From: Thermoplasmata archaeon | Lineage (GTDB): Archaea > Thermoplasmatota > Thermoplasmata > Halarchaeoplasmatales > Halarchaeoplasmataceae | NCBI GenBank assembly: GCA_019594305.1 | Contig: JAFDTZ010000045.1 | Coordinates: forward strand, 1 to 15,434 | Reading direction: 5' to 3' | DNA length: 15,434 bases | Shown: piece by piece, positions 1 to 5,866 of the stretch | Numbering within the stretch: position 1 is the stretch's first letter | Layout of the letters: each line of letters opens with the position of its first letter | The notes under the pieces: model-generated | Told to the model about the DNA's origin: nothing | Database searches by the model: none | What the model saw: the letters and a program-made list of their open reading frames with translations, nothing else | Program-made: the position numbers and the translations under genes

Positions 1-24
1 CAGACATAAAAAGTTTTAGGTAGA

Positions 25-85
25 TGGGTGTGCCCGTGTGTATAAAAATGACATGTGAAAAAAGTCATTTGGGCGGGCACACCCA
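25..85. repeat. Nested inverted repeat
   Basis: Two perfect 12-bp arms, TGGGTGTGCCCG (25-36) and CGGGCACACCCA (74-85), enclose a second perfect 7-bp pair, AAATGAC (46-52) and GTCATTT (64-70), around an 11-nt loop. The internal loop is asymmetric, 9 nt on the left and 3 nt on the right. As RNA it would fold into one long two-step hairpin; as DNA it could be a miniature mobile element or the end of one. No coding sequence overlaps it and there is no T-run directly after it, so an ordinary terminator is not supported. Its role is unknown. Confidence 0.7.
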
Positions 86-160
86 ATACCGAGTATCACA
101 AGCATCTTTAACTATCTTTCCCGAAAGTAATAAAAAGTGTCACATATCATGACGAAAACT

Positions 161-220
161 TTATATTGATCTAAAAACATGTACTATATGATATGTGTAT
201 TAAAAAAAAATAATACACAT
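161..220 (+). promoter_or_regulatory. TATA box and leader hairpin of small membrane gene
   Basis: A TATA-like TTATATT (161-167) is preceded by the purine-rich CGAAAAC. About 25 nt downstream begins a perfect 10-bp inverted repeat, ATGTGTATTA (193-202) and TAATACACAT (211-220), with an eight-A loop. ATATGTG (191-197) can alternatively pair with CACATAT (227-233), which covers the first possible start codon. A second TATA-like TATAAAC (221-227) could instead serve a leaderless transcript starting near 247. Which promoter is used cannot be decided from the sequence. Confidence 0.45.
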
Positions 221-246
221 TATAAACACATATGGATTGTATATAT

Positions 247-420
247 ATGGAAAATGAAAAGATAGGACATAAGAGAAGAATGGGCGCCACGGCGATGTTC
301 TGGAATGACGAAAAGACCCTTGCCGAAAGGATGGAAGTTGAAAAGGATATTTTCAAAAAGCTGGGTGTAGCTTTTTGTTTTTATGCGATATCCTTGGGGA
401 TCATGTACTGGTTCCTATAA
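247..420 (+). CDS. Small single-pass membrane protein, unknown function
   Basis: A 57-residue protein that I do not recognise. The first ~38 residues are hydrophilic and charged (MENEKIGHKRR at the start, then an acidic/basic stretch), followed by one hydrophobic helix at the extreme C-terminus (about residues 40-57, GVAFCFYAISLGIMYWFL). This is the layout of a tail-anchored membrane peptide with its N-terminus on one face of the membrane. I chose ATG 247 because a TATA-like box sits about 23 nt upstream; ATG 232 would add five residues (MDCIY) and lies inside a possible hairpin. It precedes the TauE-like permease by 93 nt on the same strand with no clear promoter between, so co-transcription is likely. 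Function unknown. Confidence 0.5.
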   Translation: MENEKIGHKRRMGATAMFWNDEKTLAERMEVEKDIFKKLGVAFCFYAISLGIMYWFL

Positions 421-513
421 CAATTTCGGAAAGGTGATTGAACTAAGAAAATACAGAATAAAAAATGGCCATAGCAGAAAAATTGATGCAAAAATTTGTA
501 AGAGGTGTCTGAG

Positions 514-1311
514 ATGGAGATATTTTTAATTGTCATACTCATTATATTTGTCTTTGATCTGTTAGATAGCTCTGCCGGACAGGGTCTCGGCACGATTTCT
601 GCACCACTTCTACTTATGTTGGGTTTCAGTGCGTACCAGGTGATACCCTCTCTTGTGATCGTCGCCGCCATGTCCGGATTGGTATCGGGATGGTTTCATC
701 ACGAATTTGAAAATGTACATTATTCCCTTAAGAGGCCTTTGAATGATGAAACAAAGACCGTCCTATTCACCGCAGGAGTAGGGTCAATAATGATCGCTAG
801 TTCTGTTTTTCTAGTACACTACTTCATACAACCACCCGATTTTATATTGAGTTTATATATCGCAATAACCGTTATCCTCATGGGTTTACTTGGACTTGTG
901 CGTGTCAAAAGGGGGAGAGAGGATTACAGGTACAGACCAAAATTTATAGTCACATTTGCTGCAATTGCAGGGTTCAACAAAGGAGTTGGCGGAGGTGGTT
1001 ACGGGCCGGTCTTGGTGATGGGAAATGTTCTTTCCGGAATATACGAGAAGACCGCTGCCGCTCTTACACAGACTACCGAAGGAATAGTTTCTACAGTAGG
1101 TGCCGTATGCTTCTTTACTTTGGCATTTATGGACCCGAATACCCGAATCGATTTCTTACTTCTACCATCTATGTTTACAGGGTCCTTCTTTGCTTCAGTT
1201 CTTGCGCCCTATATCCTTCGAGTACTTCCAAACAAGATTTGGAAAATCTTGATTCCTACCTATGCATTCAGTATTGGTGTATATTTCCTCATCAGACTCT
1301 TTATATTATAG
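514..1311 (+). CDS. TauE/SafE family anion permease
   Basis: A 265-residue polytopic membrane protein with about eight hydrophobic segments. It belongs to the TauE/SafE family (sulfite, sulfonate, sulfoacetate or other small-anion exporters). Family evidence is the duplicated glycine-rich signature: GQGLGTISAP at about residues 22-31 in the first half and GFNKGVGGGGYGP at about 153-165 in the second. The halves are joined by a basic cytoplasmic loop (VKRGREDYRYRPK). I chose ATG 514 rather than GTG 505 because GAGGTG (502-507) is a good Shine-Dalgarno site 6 nt before the ATG, and using the GTG would consume it. The substrate cannot be read from sequence; sulfur-anion export is the family's usual role. 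Length is normal. Confidence 0.85.
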   Translation: MEIFLIVILIIFVFDLLDSSAGQGLGTISAPLLLMLGFSAYQVIPSLVIVAAMSGLVSGWFHHEFENVHYSLKRPLNDETKTVLFTAGVGSIMIASSVFLVHYFIQPPDFILSLYIAITVILMGLLGLVRVKRGREDYRYRPKFIVTFAAIAGFNKGVGGGGYGPVLVMGNVLSGIYEKTAAALTQTTEGIVSTVGAVCFFTLAFMDPNTRIDFLLLPSMFTGSFFASVLAPYILRVLPNKIWKILIPTYAFSIGVYFLIRLFIL

Positions 1312-1332
1312 ATCGAAGAAGCTTTGATTAGG

Positions 1333-1340
1333 TTTAAATA
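1333..1340 (+). promoter_or_regulatory. TATA box of AbrB-like gene
   Basis: TTTAAATA is centred about 36 nt before ATG 1372, predicting a leader of about 10 nt. There is no Shine-Dalgarno site before the start, consistent with a near-leaderless transcript separate from the permease gene. Confidence 0.5.
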
Positions 1341-1371
1341 TTAGGTGATTGTGTAGTGAATACAAGATACA

Positions 1372-1605
1372 ATGGTAAGGAAAAAGAAGTTGAACCCTAG
1401 CGGTTCCAAAGGCCAAGACGGAAAATTCCACAATGCCCATTTAAGCCTCAATGAGGACGAATTACAGGCGGCCGGGTTGGAAATTGGCGACGAAGTTTTG
1501 GTACGTGTTCGCGAAGATTTAATAATAATTCAAAAGGCTGGAAAATGGCCAAACCGTAAAAGTGTGAATGTAGAAAGTAAGATACCTGAAGAGAACAACT
1601 TATAG
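1372..1605 (+). CDS. AbrB/MazE-like small DNA-binding protein
   Basis: A 77-residue protein. The central part (about residues 18-58) has the pattern of a SpoVT/AbrB swapped-hairpin domain: a polar strand, then LSLNEDELQAAGLEIGDEV, then LVRVREDLIIIQKA, i.e. a 'helix, G(L/I)xxGDxVxVxxxxxxIxIxKx' layout. The N-terminal end is very basic (MVRKKKLNP) and the C-terminal tail is charged and probably disordered. Proteins of this fold bind DNA as dimers, as transition-state-type regulators or as antitoxins. No toxin-like partner is adjacent, so a transcriptional regulator is the more likely reading. It lies directly upstream of the CO dehydrogenase gene with its own promoter; regulation of that gene is a guess. 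The fold call is moderately sure, the target unknown. Confidence 0.6.
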   Translation: MVRKKKLNPSGSKGQDGKFHNAHLSLNEDELQAAGLEIGDEVLVRVREDLIIIQKAGKWPNRKSVNVESKIPEENNL

Positions 1606-1677
1606 GTAACTCAAGAATTATTTTCGTCTTATGGTATTAAATCAAATACAATAATATACATGTTGTCTAGTCAGATA

Positions 1678-1703
1678 TTTCGTATCAACACGAAACATAT
1701 TTA
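1678..1703 (+). promoter_or_regulatory. Promoter and candidate operator of cooS
   Basis: A TATA-like CATATTTA (1696-1703) is centred about 28 nt before ATG 1728, which predicts a leaderless mRNA; there is no Shine-Dalgarno site. Immediately upstream is a perfect inverted repeat, TTTCGT (1678-1683) and ACGAAA (1690-1695), with a 6-nt spacer. Its right arm occupies the BRE position. This placement suits either a repressor that blocks TFB or an activator that recruits it. No gene occupies 1606-1727. Confidence 0.5.
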
Positions 1704-1727
1704 GCTAACCTGCGCCTTTATCATATC

Positions 1728-3605
1728 ATGAACGAAAAAAGCGCGCATGCATCCGTAGAAGAGATGTACGATAAGGTTAGCGGGGAAGGAATAACGACTG
1801 TTCACGATAGATTCGATGCCATGGAAAAAGTACGGTGTCAGTTCTGTACCAAGGGAGTGAGATGTTACATATGCAGCCAGGGACCGTGCAGGATAATTCC
1901 GGGAAAGATAGATCGTGGAGTATGCGGTATAGATGTGGATACCATGGTTATGCGGAATCTATTGATGATGAATACAATGGGAACCGCCGCATATACGTTC
2001 CACGCAAAGAGTACGGCTAAGACGCTGAAGGCTACCGCCGAAGGAAAGACCATATTCGAGATAAAGGACGAGAAAAAATTGCGTAGTCTTGCAGAGAAAC
2101 TCGGTCTGGAAAACTCCGGTGAAACAAACGAACTGGCCGTAAAGGTAGCGGACTTTATGCTGGAGGAGATCAACCGCGATAGTGCCGAAGTTTCAGCCGT
2201 ACTGATGAAGATGGCACCGGAGTCACGTAAAGAGGTATGGAAGAAACTGAACATACTGCCGGGAGGACCGTTGCACGAATTGATGGACGTCACCACCAGC
2301 GTCATGACCAACGTAGACAGCGATTACTCCAGTTTGGCCTTGAAAACCCTGCGTATGGGTTTATCCACGGTTTACGGTTCTTTGACACTGTTGGAAGAGG
2401 TGCAGGACATACTCTTCGGAACCGCCAAGCCACACGAGGCGGAGGTGGATATGGGTATACTCGAACCGGAATACGTTAACATACTTCCCAACGGACATGA
2501 ACCTTTCATGGGTGCCGCATTGATAATGGTGGCCCATAAAGAAGAAGTGCAGGAAAAAGCACGTAAGGCCGGAGCCAAGGGAGTCCACATCGTCGGTTCT
2601 ATAGAATGCGGCCAGGAACTTTTACAGCGTTTCGATGTCGACGACGTGTTCGTGGGTCTCACCGGTAACTGGCTGAACGAAGAATACGTACTGGCCACCG
2701 GTGCCGTGGATGCCTTCGTGGCGGACATGAACTGTACGGTGCCAACGGCGGGTTTGTATGCAGAAAAATATGGCTCAACCATCATACTGGTAACCAAGTT
2801 GGTAAACGTTCCTGGTGTGGAACACGACATATACTACGATCCGGAGAAGGCCGAAGAACACGCATTGATCATCATTGATAGGGCAATAGAGAATTTCAAA
2901 GCCCGTAAAGGCAAGGAAACCCGTGTGCCCGATTACAAACAAAAGATAGTCACCGGTTTTTCAGTGGAAGCGGTACTGGATGCCCTGGGTGGTACCCTGG
3001 ATCCGCTGCTGGACAATATAAAGAATGGTAACATACGAGGCGTAGCGGCCCTTGTTAGCTGTACTACCCTGCGGAACGGTCCCCAGGACACGGTAACCAT
3101 CGCAGTTGTTAAGGAACTGATCAAACGTAACATACTGGTTTTGAGTGCAGGATGCGGTAACGCCGGTTTACAGGTAGCCGGATTGACAACGCCGGAGGCC
3201 GTAAAGTATGCCGGAGACGGTTTAAAGGCCGTTTGCGAAGCCGTGGGTATTCCACCTGTTCTGAGCTTCGGTACGTGCACGGATACCGGGAGACTCATCA
3301 ATCTGGTCAGCGCAGTGGCAGATGCCCTGGGTGTGGACCCCACACAATTACCTGTAGCGGTAACCGCCCCTGAATACATGGAACAGAAGGCTACCATCGC
3401 AGCCGTGGGTGCAGTGGCCTATGGACTCTACACACACGTATCGCCGACACCTCCGGTAACCGGAAGTGAAAATGTGGTCAAACTTCTAACGGAAGACGTG
3501 GAAGAGCTCACCGGTGGTAAGTTCGCCGTGGGCGACGACCCGGTGGAGATCGCCGAAGGGATCGCCGCACACATGGACAAGAAGCGGAAGGCATTGGGTA
3601 TCTAA
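1728..3605 (+). CDS. cooS: Ni-containing CO dehydrogenase catalytic subunit (CooS type)
   Basis: 625 residues, the usual CooS length. The family enzyme interconverts CO + H2O and CO2 + 2e- + 2H+ at a Ni-4Fe C-cluster as a cytoplasmic homodimer. N-terminal cysteines C37, C40 (D-cluster), C46, C49, C54 and C66 (B-cluster) match the family, followed by H92. C-cluster candidates are H257 (GHEP), C294, C336, C445, C476 and C517 (FGTCTDTGR), plus the catalytic lysine K554 (PEYMEQKA). The C-terminal PPVTGS segment is also conserved. Two oddities: the D-cluster motif is CX2C rather than CX7C, and the cysteine near 294 sits one residue later than in the canonical GxCCTGNE motif (here GSIECGQE). No cooF, cooC, hydrogenase or acetyl-CoA synthase genes are adjacent. 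Codons such as CGT, GGT, AAC and TAC look more frequent than in neighbours, suggesting high expression. Hcp, a structural relative, is less likely given GHEP and the PEYM..K segment. Confidence 0.93.
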   Translation: MNEKSAHASVEEMYDKVSGEGITTVHDRFDAMEKVRCQFCTKGVRCYICSQGPCRIIPGKIDRGVCGIDVDTMVMRNLLMMNTMGTAAYTFHAKSTAKTLKATAEGKTIFEIKDEKKLRSLAEKLGLENSGETNELAVKVADFMLEEINRDSAEVSAVLMKMAPESRKEVWKKLNILPGGPLHELMDVTTSVMTNVDSDYSSLALKTLRMGLSTVYGSLTLLEEVQDILFGTAKPHEAEVDMGILEPEYVNILPNGHEPFMGAALIMVAHKEEVQEKARKAGAKGVHIVGSIECGQELLQRFDVDDVFVGLTGNWLNEEYVLATGAVDAFVADMNCTVPTAGLYAEKYGSTIILVTKLVNVPGVEHDIYYDPEKAEEHALIIIDRAIENFKARKGKETRVPDYKQKIVTGFSVEAVLDALGGTLDPLLDNIKNGNIRGVAALVSCTTLRNGPQDTVTIAVVKELIKRNILVLSAGCGNAGLQVAGLTTPEAVKYAGDGLKAVCEAVGIPPVLSFGTCTDTGRLINLVSAVADALGVDPTQLPVAVTAPEYMEQKATIAAVGAVAYGLYTHVSPTPPVTGSENVVKLLTEDVEELTGGKFAVGDDPVEIAEGIAAHMDKKRKALGI

Positions 3606-4306
3606 TACTTGGGTACTGGGATAAACTCGCAGTAACCAATCTTGTCGCTTTCCGCGGAAACCCTTTCCCAATCTTCTATTTTTTCAAGGGCAACCGGGTA
3701 GAGAAGGTCGTTCTCCATGAAGGCATGGAATCTCAGTATGTATATTATATTATCAATTTTTTCCATTATCTCATCACCATTCCCACCTTCACCCATCAAT
3801 TTTTTTAAACACTCTCTGTCTTCCCAGATGTCATCGTGCTCCTCGGACAGGAGTATCGTCCTTCCTTCAAGGCGTTGAGTGCGAAGGCGGTTGAAAATGG
3901 TCTTTTCTTCACGTTGAAAATGTTTATCCAGTTCGAAGAGGTTCTTTACCACAATCTTTAGAAACTCTTTTTGTTCATCCCCCAATTCATCACCAATATC
4001 GTCGCTGAATCTTTCCAGTGCTAGTATGAAGTTAAACAAATTGTCATGTTCTATCATTAATTTTAGGATCGGATGTCCCTTGTCAAGCTCTTTTTTGATT
4101 TCCAGGTGATTGCTCGCAATAAGATGATCATACAATTCGGAAATTCTACTCAGCTCTGCGGTGCCGTAACCTTGAGCTATCAAATCGATTTCTGCAAGAT
4201 ATATCTCCATGGGTTCGGTGCCTTTTAACTCGCGGGCGGTGTCGTATTTTTTCAGGTCTCCTTTGCAGTATTCTTTGAAAATATCTATAACAGGGTGTTT
4301 TTCCGT
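3602..4306 (-). CDS. DUF438/hemerythrin-like protein, probable non-ATG start
   Basis: Numbering from ATG 4210, the hemerythrin-like bundle has histidines H55 (IEHDN), H97 (KHFQREE), H125 (EEHDD) and H162 (RFHAFMEND) with E101/E102 and E166, suiting an O2/NO-binding di-iron site. ATG 4210 would give 202 residues but cut off half of the DUF438 helical domain. The frame stays open upstream, and residues such as DIFKEYCKGDL align with the N-terminus of the tandem paralogue (LTGFIEGEL). A strong Shine-Dalgarno GGAGG (minus strand, 4314-4318) sits 7 nt before ACG at 4306-4304. There is no ATG, GTG or TTG in that interval, so I set the start at ACG, giving 234 residues. The gene starts 2 nt after its upstream partner's stop (operon) and its own stop overlaps the cooS stop by 4 nt. 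It lacks the PAS domain of longer DUF438 proteins. Confidence 0.8.
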   Translation of the reverse strand, partial: TEKHPVIDIFKEYCKGDLKKYDTARELKGTEPMEIYLAEIDLIAQGYGTAELSRISELYDHLIASNHLEIKKELDKGHPILKLMIEHDNLFNFILALERFSDDIGDELGDEQKEFLKIVVKNLFELDKHFQREEKTIFNRLRTQRLEGRTILLSEEHDDIWEDRECLKKLMGEGGNGDEIMEKIDNIIYILRFHAFMENDLLYPVALEKIEDWERVSAESDKIGYCEFIPVPKY

Positions 4307-4318
4307 AGCTACCCCTCC
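4304..4318 (-). promoter_or_regulatory. Shine-Dalgarno site pointing at an ACG codon
   Basis: On the minus strand GGAGGGG (4312-4318) is followed after 7 nt, counted from the GGAGG core, by ACG (4306-4304) in the frame of the second hemerythrin gene. This is ideal archaeal spacing. No canonical start codon exists in the frame until ATG 4210, about 100 nt further on and without an equivalent Shine-Dalgarno site. Confidence 0.6.
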
Positions 4319-5112
4319 TTCCCTTTCCTTTTATTATATTGGATCAATCTCTTAAGTATAGATTCGACATCTTCTTCACCATCACCCTTTTTCATGGGTT
4401 TAAAATCTCCGATAGGGGTAAATTTACTGTAACCGATAATCTCCATCTCTTCGTTCACAATTTCCCAGTCGTCGATGACGTCTAGGGCTACGGAGTATAG
4501 TAATACATCTTCGGTTAATGCGTGAAAGCGGAGCAACGGTACGAGGTAGTTTATCTCTCGTGTTAATCTTTCTGTATATCTGGGAAAAACTTCGATCAGA
4601 TCCATCAGCAATATCTCATGTTTGATGAAATCATCATGCTCTTTAATCATCATGTTAATTCTCCCTAAATACCCCGCGTCCTTTAATCTGGGAAATATGG
4701 AGTTTTCTTCCCGCTGATGATGTTTCTCTATTTCTCCCAAGTTGTGCATAAAGTCTTTCAGTACTTTTTTATTCACATCACCTTCACCGGTCGATATTAT
4801 ATCCCTTATCTTTTCCAACTCCCTTAACAGGTTTTTTATCACCATATGTTCCACCATCAATACTCGTATCGGGTGCCCCTTCCCCAAGCCTTTTATGGTT
4901 TTTTTGGCATTTCCCATAAATATCTCATAGTATATCTCACTGATATTCCTCATATCGATCATGCTCATACCACGTTTAAACAACTCCTTCTCCGCATTCA
5001 ACAATAAAATAGGACTCGAGTTTTCGAGGATACTTACCACTCCTTCTTTGGATAATTCCCCTTCAATAAACCCGGTTAAAGCGTTTAAGATTTCATCCTG
5101 ATCCGATGTCAT
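4309..5112 (-). CDS. DUF438/hemerythrin-like protein
   Basis: 267 residues. An N-terminal DUF438-like helical region (about 1-75) is followed by a hemerythrin HHE-type bundle. Candidate iron ligands are H89 (MVEHM), H131/H132 with E135/E136 (KHHQREENSIF), H159 (KEHDDF), and H197 with E201 (RFHALTEDVLLY). Such proteins bind O2 or NO at a non-haem di-iron centre and act as sensors, scavengers or iron stores. The segment DWEIVNEEMEIIGYSKFTP, conserved in the neighbour, closes the core; the last ~30 residues are a charged tail (KKGDGEEDVES onward). The start is firm: AGGAGGC (minus strand, 5121-5127) lies 8 nt before ATG 5112. It is the first gene of a two-gene operon that looks like a tandem duplication, divergent from the SufR-like regulator and convergent with cooS. 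Confidence 0.85.
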   Translation of the reverse strand: MTSDQDEILNALTGFIEGELSKEGVVSILENSSPILLLNAEKELFKRGMSMIDMRNISEIYYEIFMGNAKKTIKGLGKGHPIRVLMVEHMVIKNLLRELEKIRDIISTGEGDVNKKVLKDFMHNLGEIEKHHQREENSIFPRLKDAGYLGRINMMIKEHDDFIKHEILLMDLIEVFPRYTERLTREINYLVPLLRFHALTEDVLLYSVALDVIDDWEIVNEEMEIIGYSKFTPIGDFKPMKKGDGEEDVESILKRLIQYNKRKGKEG

Positions 5113-5217
5113 ATCGCAACGCCTCCTTTTTTACACGATATCTTTGTTTTCATAATGCCACTTAAAACACTATAAAGTGCGTAAAGTATTTAAACCTTGT
5201 TCACTAAATGGTTGAAC
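5113..5217. promoter_or_regulatory. Divergent promoter region with candidate operator
   Basis: For the plus strand, the box around GTATTTAAACC (5187-5196) is centred about 27 nt before ATG 5218, predicting a leaderless mRNA. For the minus strand, CTTTATAG (complement of about 5170-5178) is placed to give a ~36-nt leader that includes the Shine-Dalgarno site. An inverted repeat, CACTT (5159-5163) and AAGTG (5175-5179), overlaps the minus-strand box and lies just upstream of the plus-strand box. It is a plausible binding site for the adjacent regulator. Confidence 0.45.
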
Positions 5218-5865
5218 ATGAGAAGCGACTCCCTGCTCCCTGTCGACGGTACCCGTGTCGATATAATCGAGTACTTGCTGTATTCGGACATGAACGCCGT
5301 GGAGCTGGCCGTTAGGTTAGATATCAACGAAAGTGCGGTACGGCGCCATATGAAAACACTGGAAGCTAGTGGATTGGTTGAACATTACTTCAGAAAATCT
5401 AAGAAGGGGAGGCCCAAGAAATTATATCGACTGACTTCCGACGGTAGAAGCCTATTTCCGGAGAAAAGTAACGTGCTCTTCACTATCCTGGCCGAGAATA
5501 TCCTGGGGAAACTCGACGAGGACGATATCGAGGAAGCGATGGATACGGTTGCTGCCGAGATCAGGGAACGGATCGTAAAGGATACCGAAGTTGGAGGGCA
5601 CGAGAAACTGCTGGAACATATCGTGTCGGCACTCAACGAGTTCGGTTTCTACAGTGATCTGATCAAAGAAGAGGGTTCTTACTTGATAACCAACAACAAC
5701 TGTGTATTCAGGGATGTTTCACCCCTATTCGCCAAATGGGCGTGCCGTGTACATGGGAAGGTATTGGAAGGTCTGTTAGGGGATGCCTCCCTTGAACAGG
5801 TCGAATTCATGCGCATGGGTGATAGTCGCTGCTCCTATCGTATTAGCTTTAGGAACGGTGTGTAA
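5218..5865 (+). CDS. SufR-like winged-helix regulator with Fe-S cysteines
   Basis: 215 residues. The N-terminal winged helix (about 12-75) has a recognition helix near INESAVRRHMKTLEASGLV and a basic wing (KSKKGRPKKLYRLT), as in ArsR/DeoR-type SufR relatives. The C-terminal ligand domain has C162 (NNNCVF), C176 (KWACRVHG) and C205 (GDSRCSYRI), matching the Fe-S cysteine layout of SufR-like proteins, which sense Fe-S status, O2 or NO. I chose ATG 5218 over TTG 5197 because the TATA-like box lies about 27 nt upstream of 5218, fitting leaderless initiation; the TTG would fall too close to the box. It is the first gene of an operon with the Fe-S protein (start 1 nt after this stop) and the cupin. 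Target genes are probably this operon and perhaps the divergent hemerythrins (inference). Confidence 0.8.
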   Translation: MRSDSLLPVDGTRVDIIEYLLYSDMNAVELAVRLDINESAVRRHMKTLEASGLVEHYFRKSKKGRPKKLYRLTSDGRSLFPEKSNVLFTILAENILGKLDEDDIEEAMDTVAAEIRERIVKDTEVGGHEKLLEHIVSALNEFGFYSDLIKEEGSYLITNNNCVFRDVSPLFAKWACRVHGKVLEGLLGDASLEQVEFMRMGDSRCSYRISFRNGV

Positions 5866-5866
5866 G

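Noticed and set aside
381..671. 96-residue minus-strand reading frame opposite the permease start
   Set aside because: Antisense shadow of the TauE/SafE gene with no family pattern or ribosome site.
1728..3605. Hybrid cluster protein (hydroxylamine reductase) instead of CO dehydrogenase
   Set aside because: The cysteine pattern CX2CX5CX2CX4C at the N-terminus, GHEP, FGTCTDTGR and PEYMEQKA with PPVTGS are CooS features.
5783..5866. 28-residue N-terminal extension on the ferredoxin-like protein
   Set aside because: It lies inside the regulator gene in another frame; ATG 5867 directly follows the regulator stop and the ferredoxin motif begins soon after.
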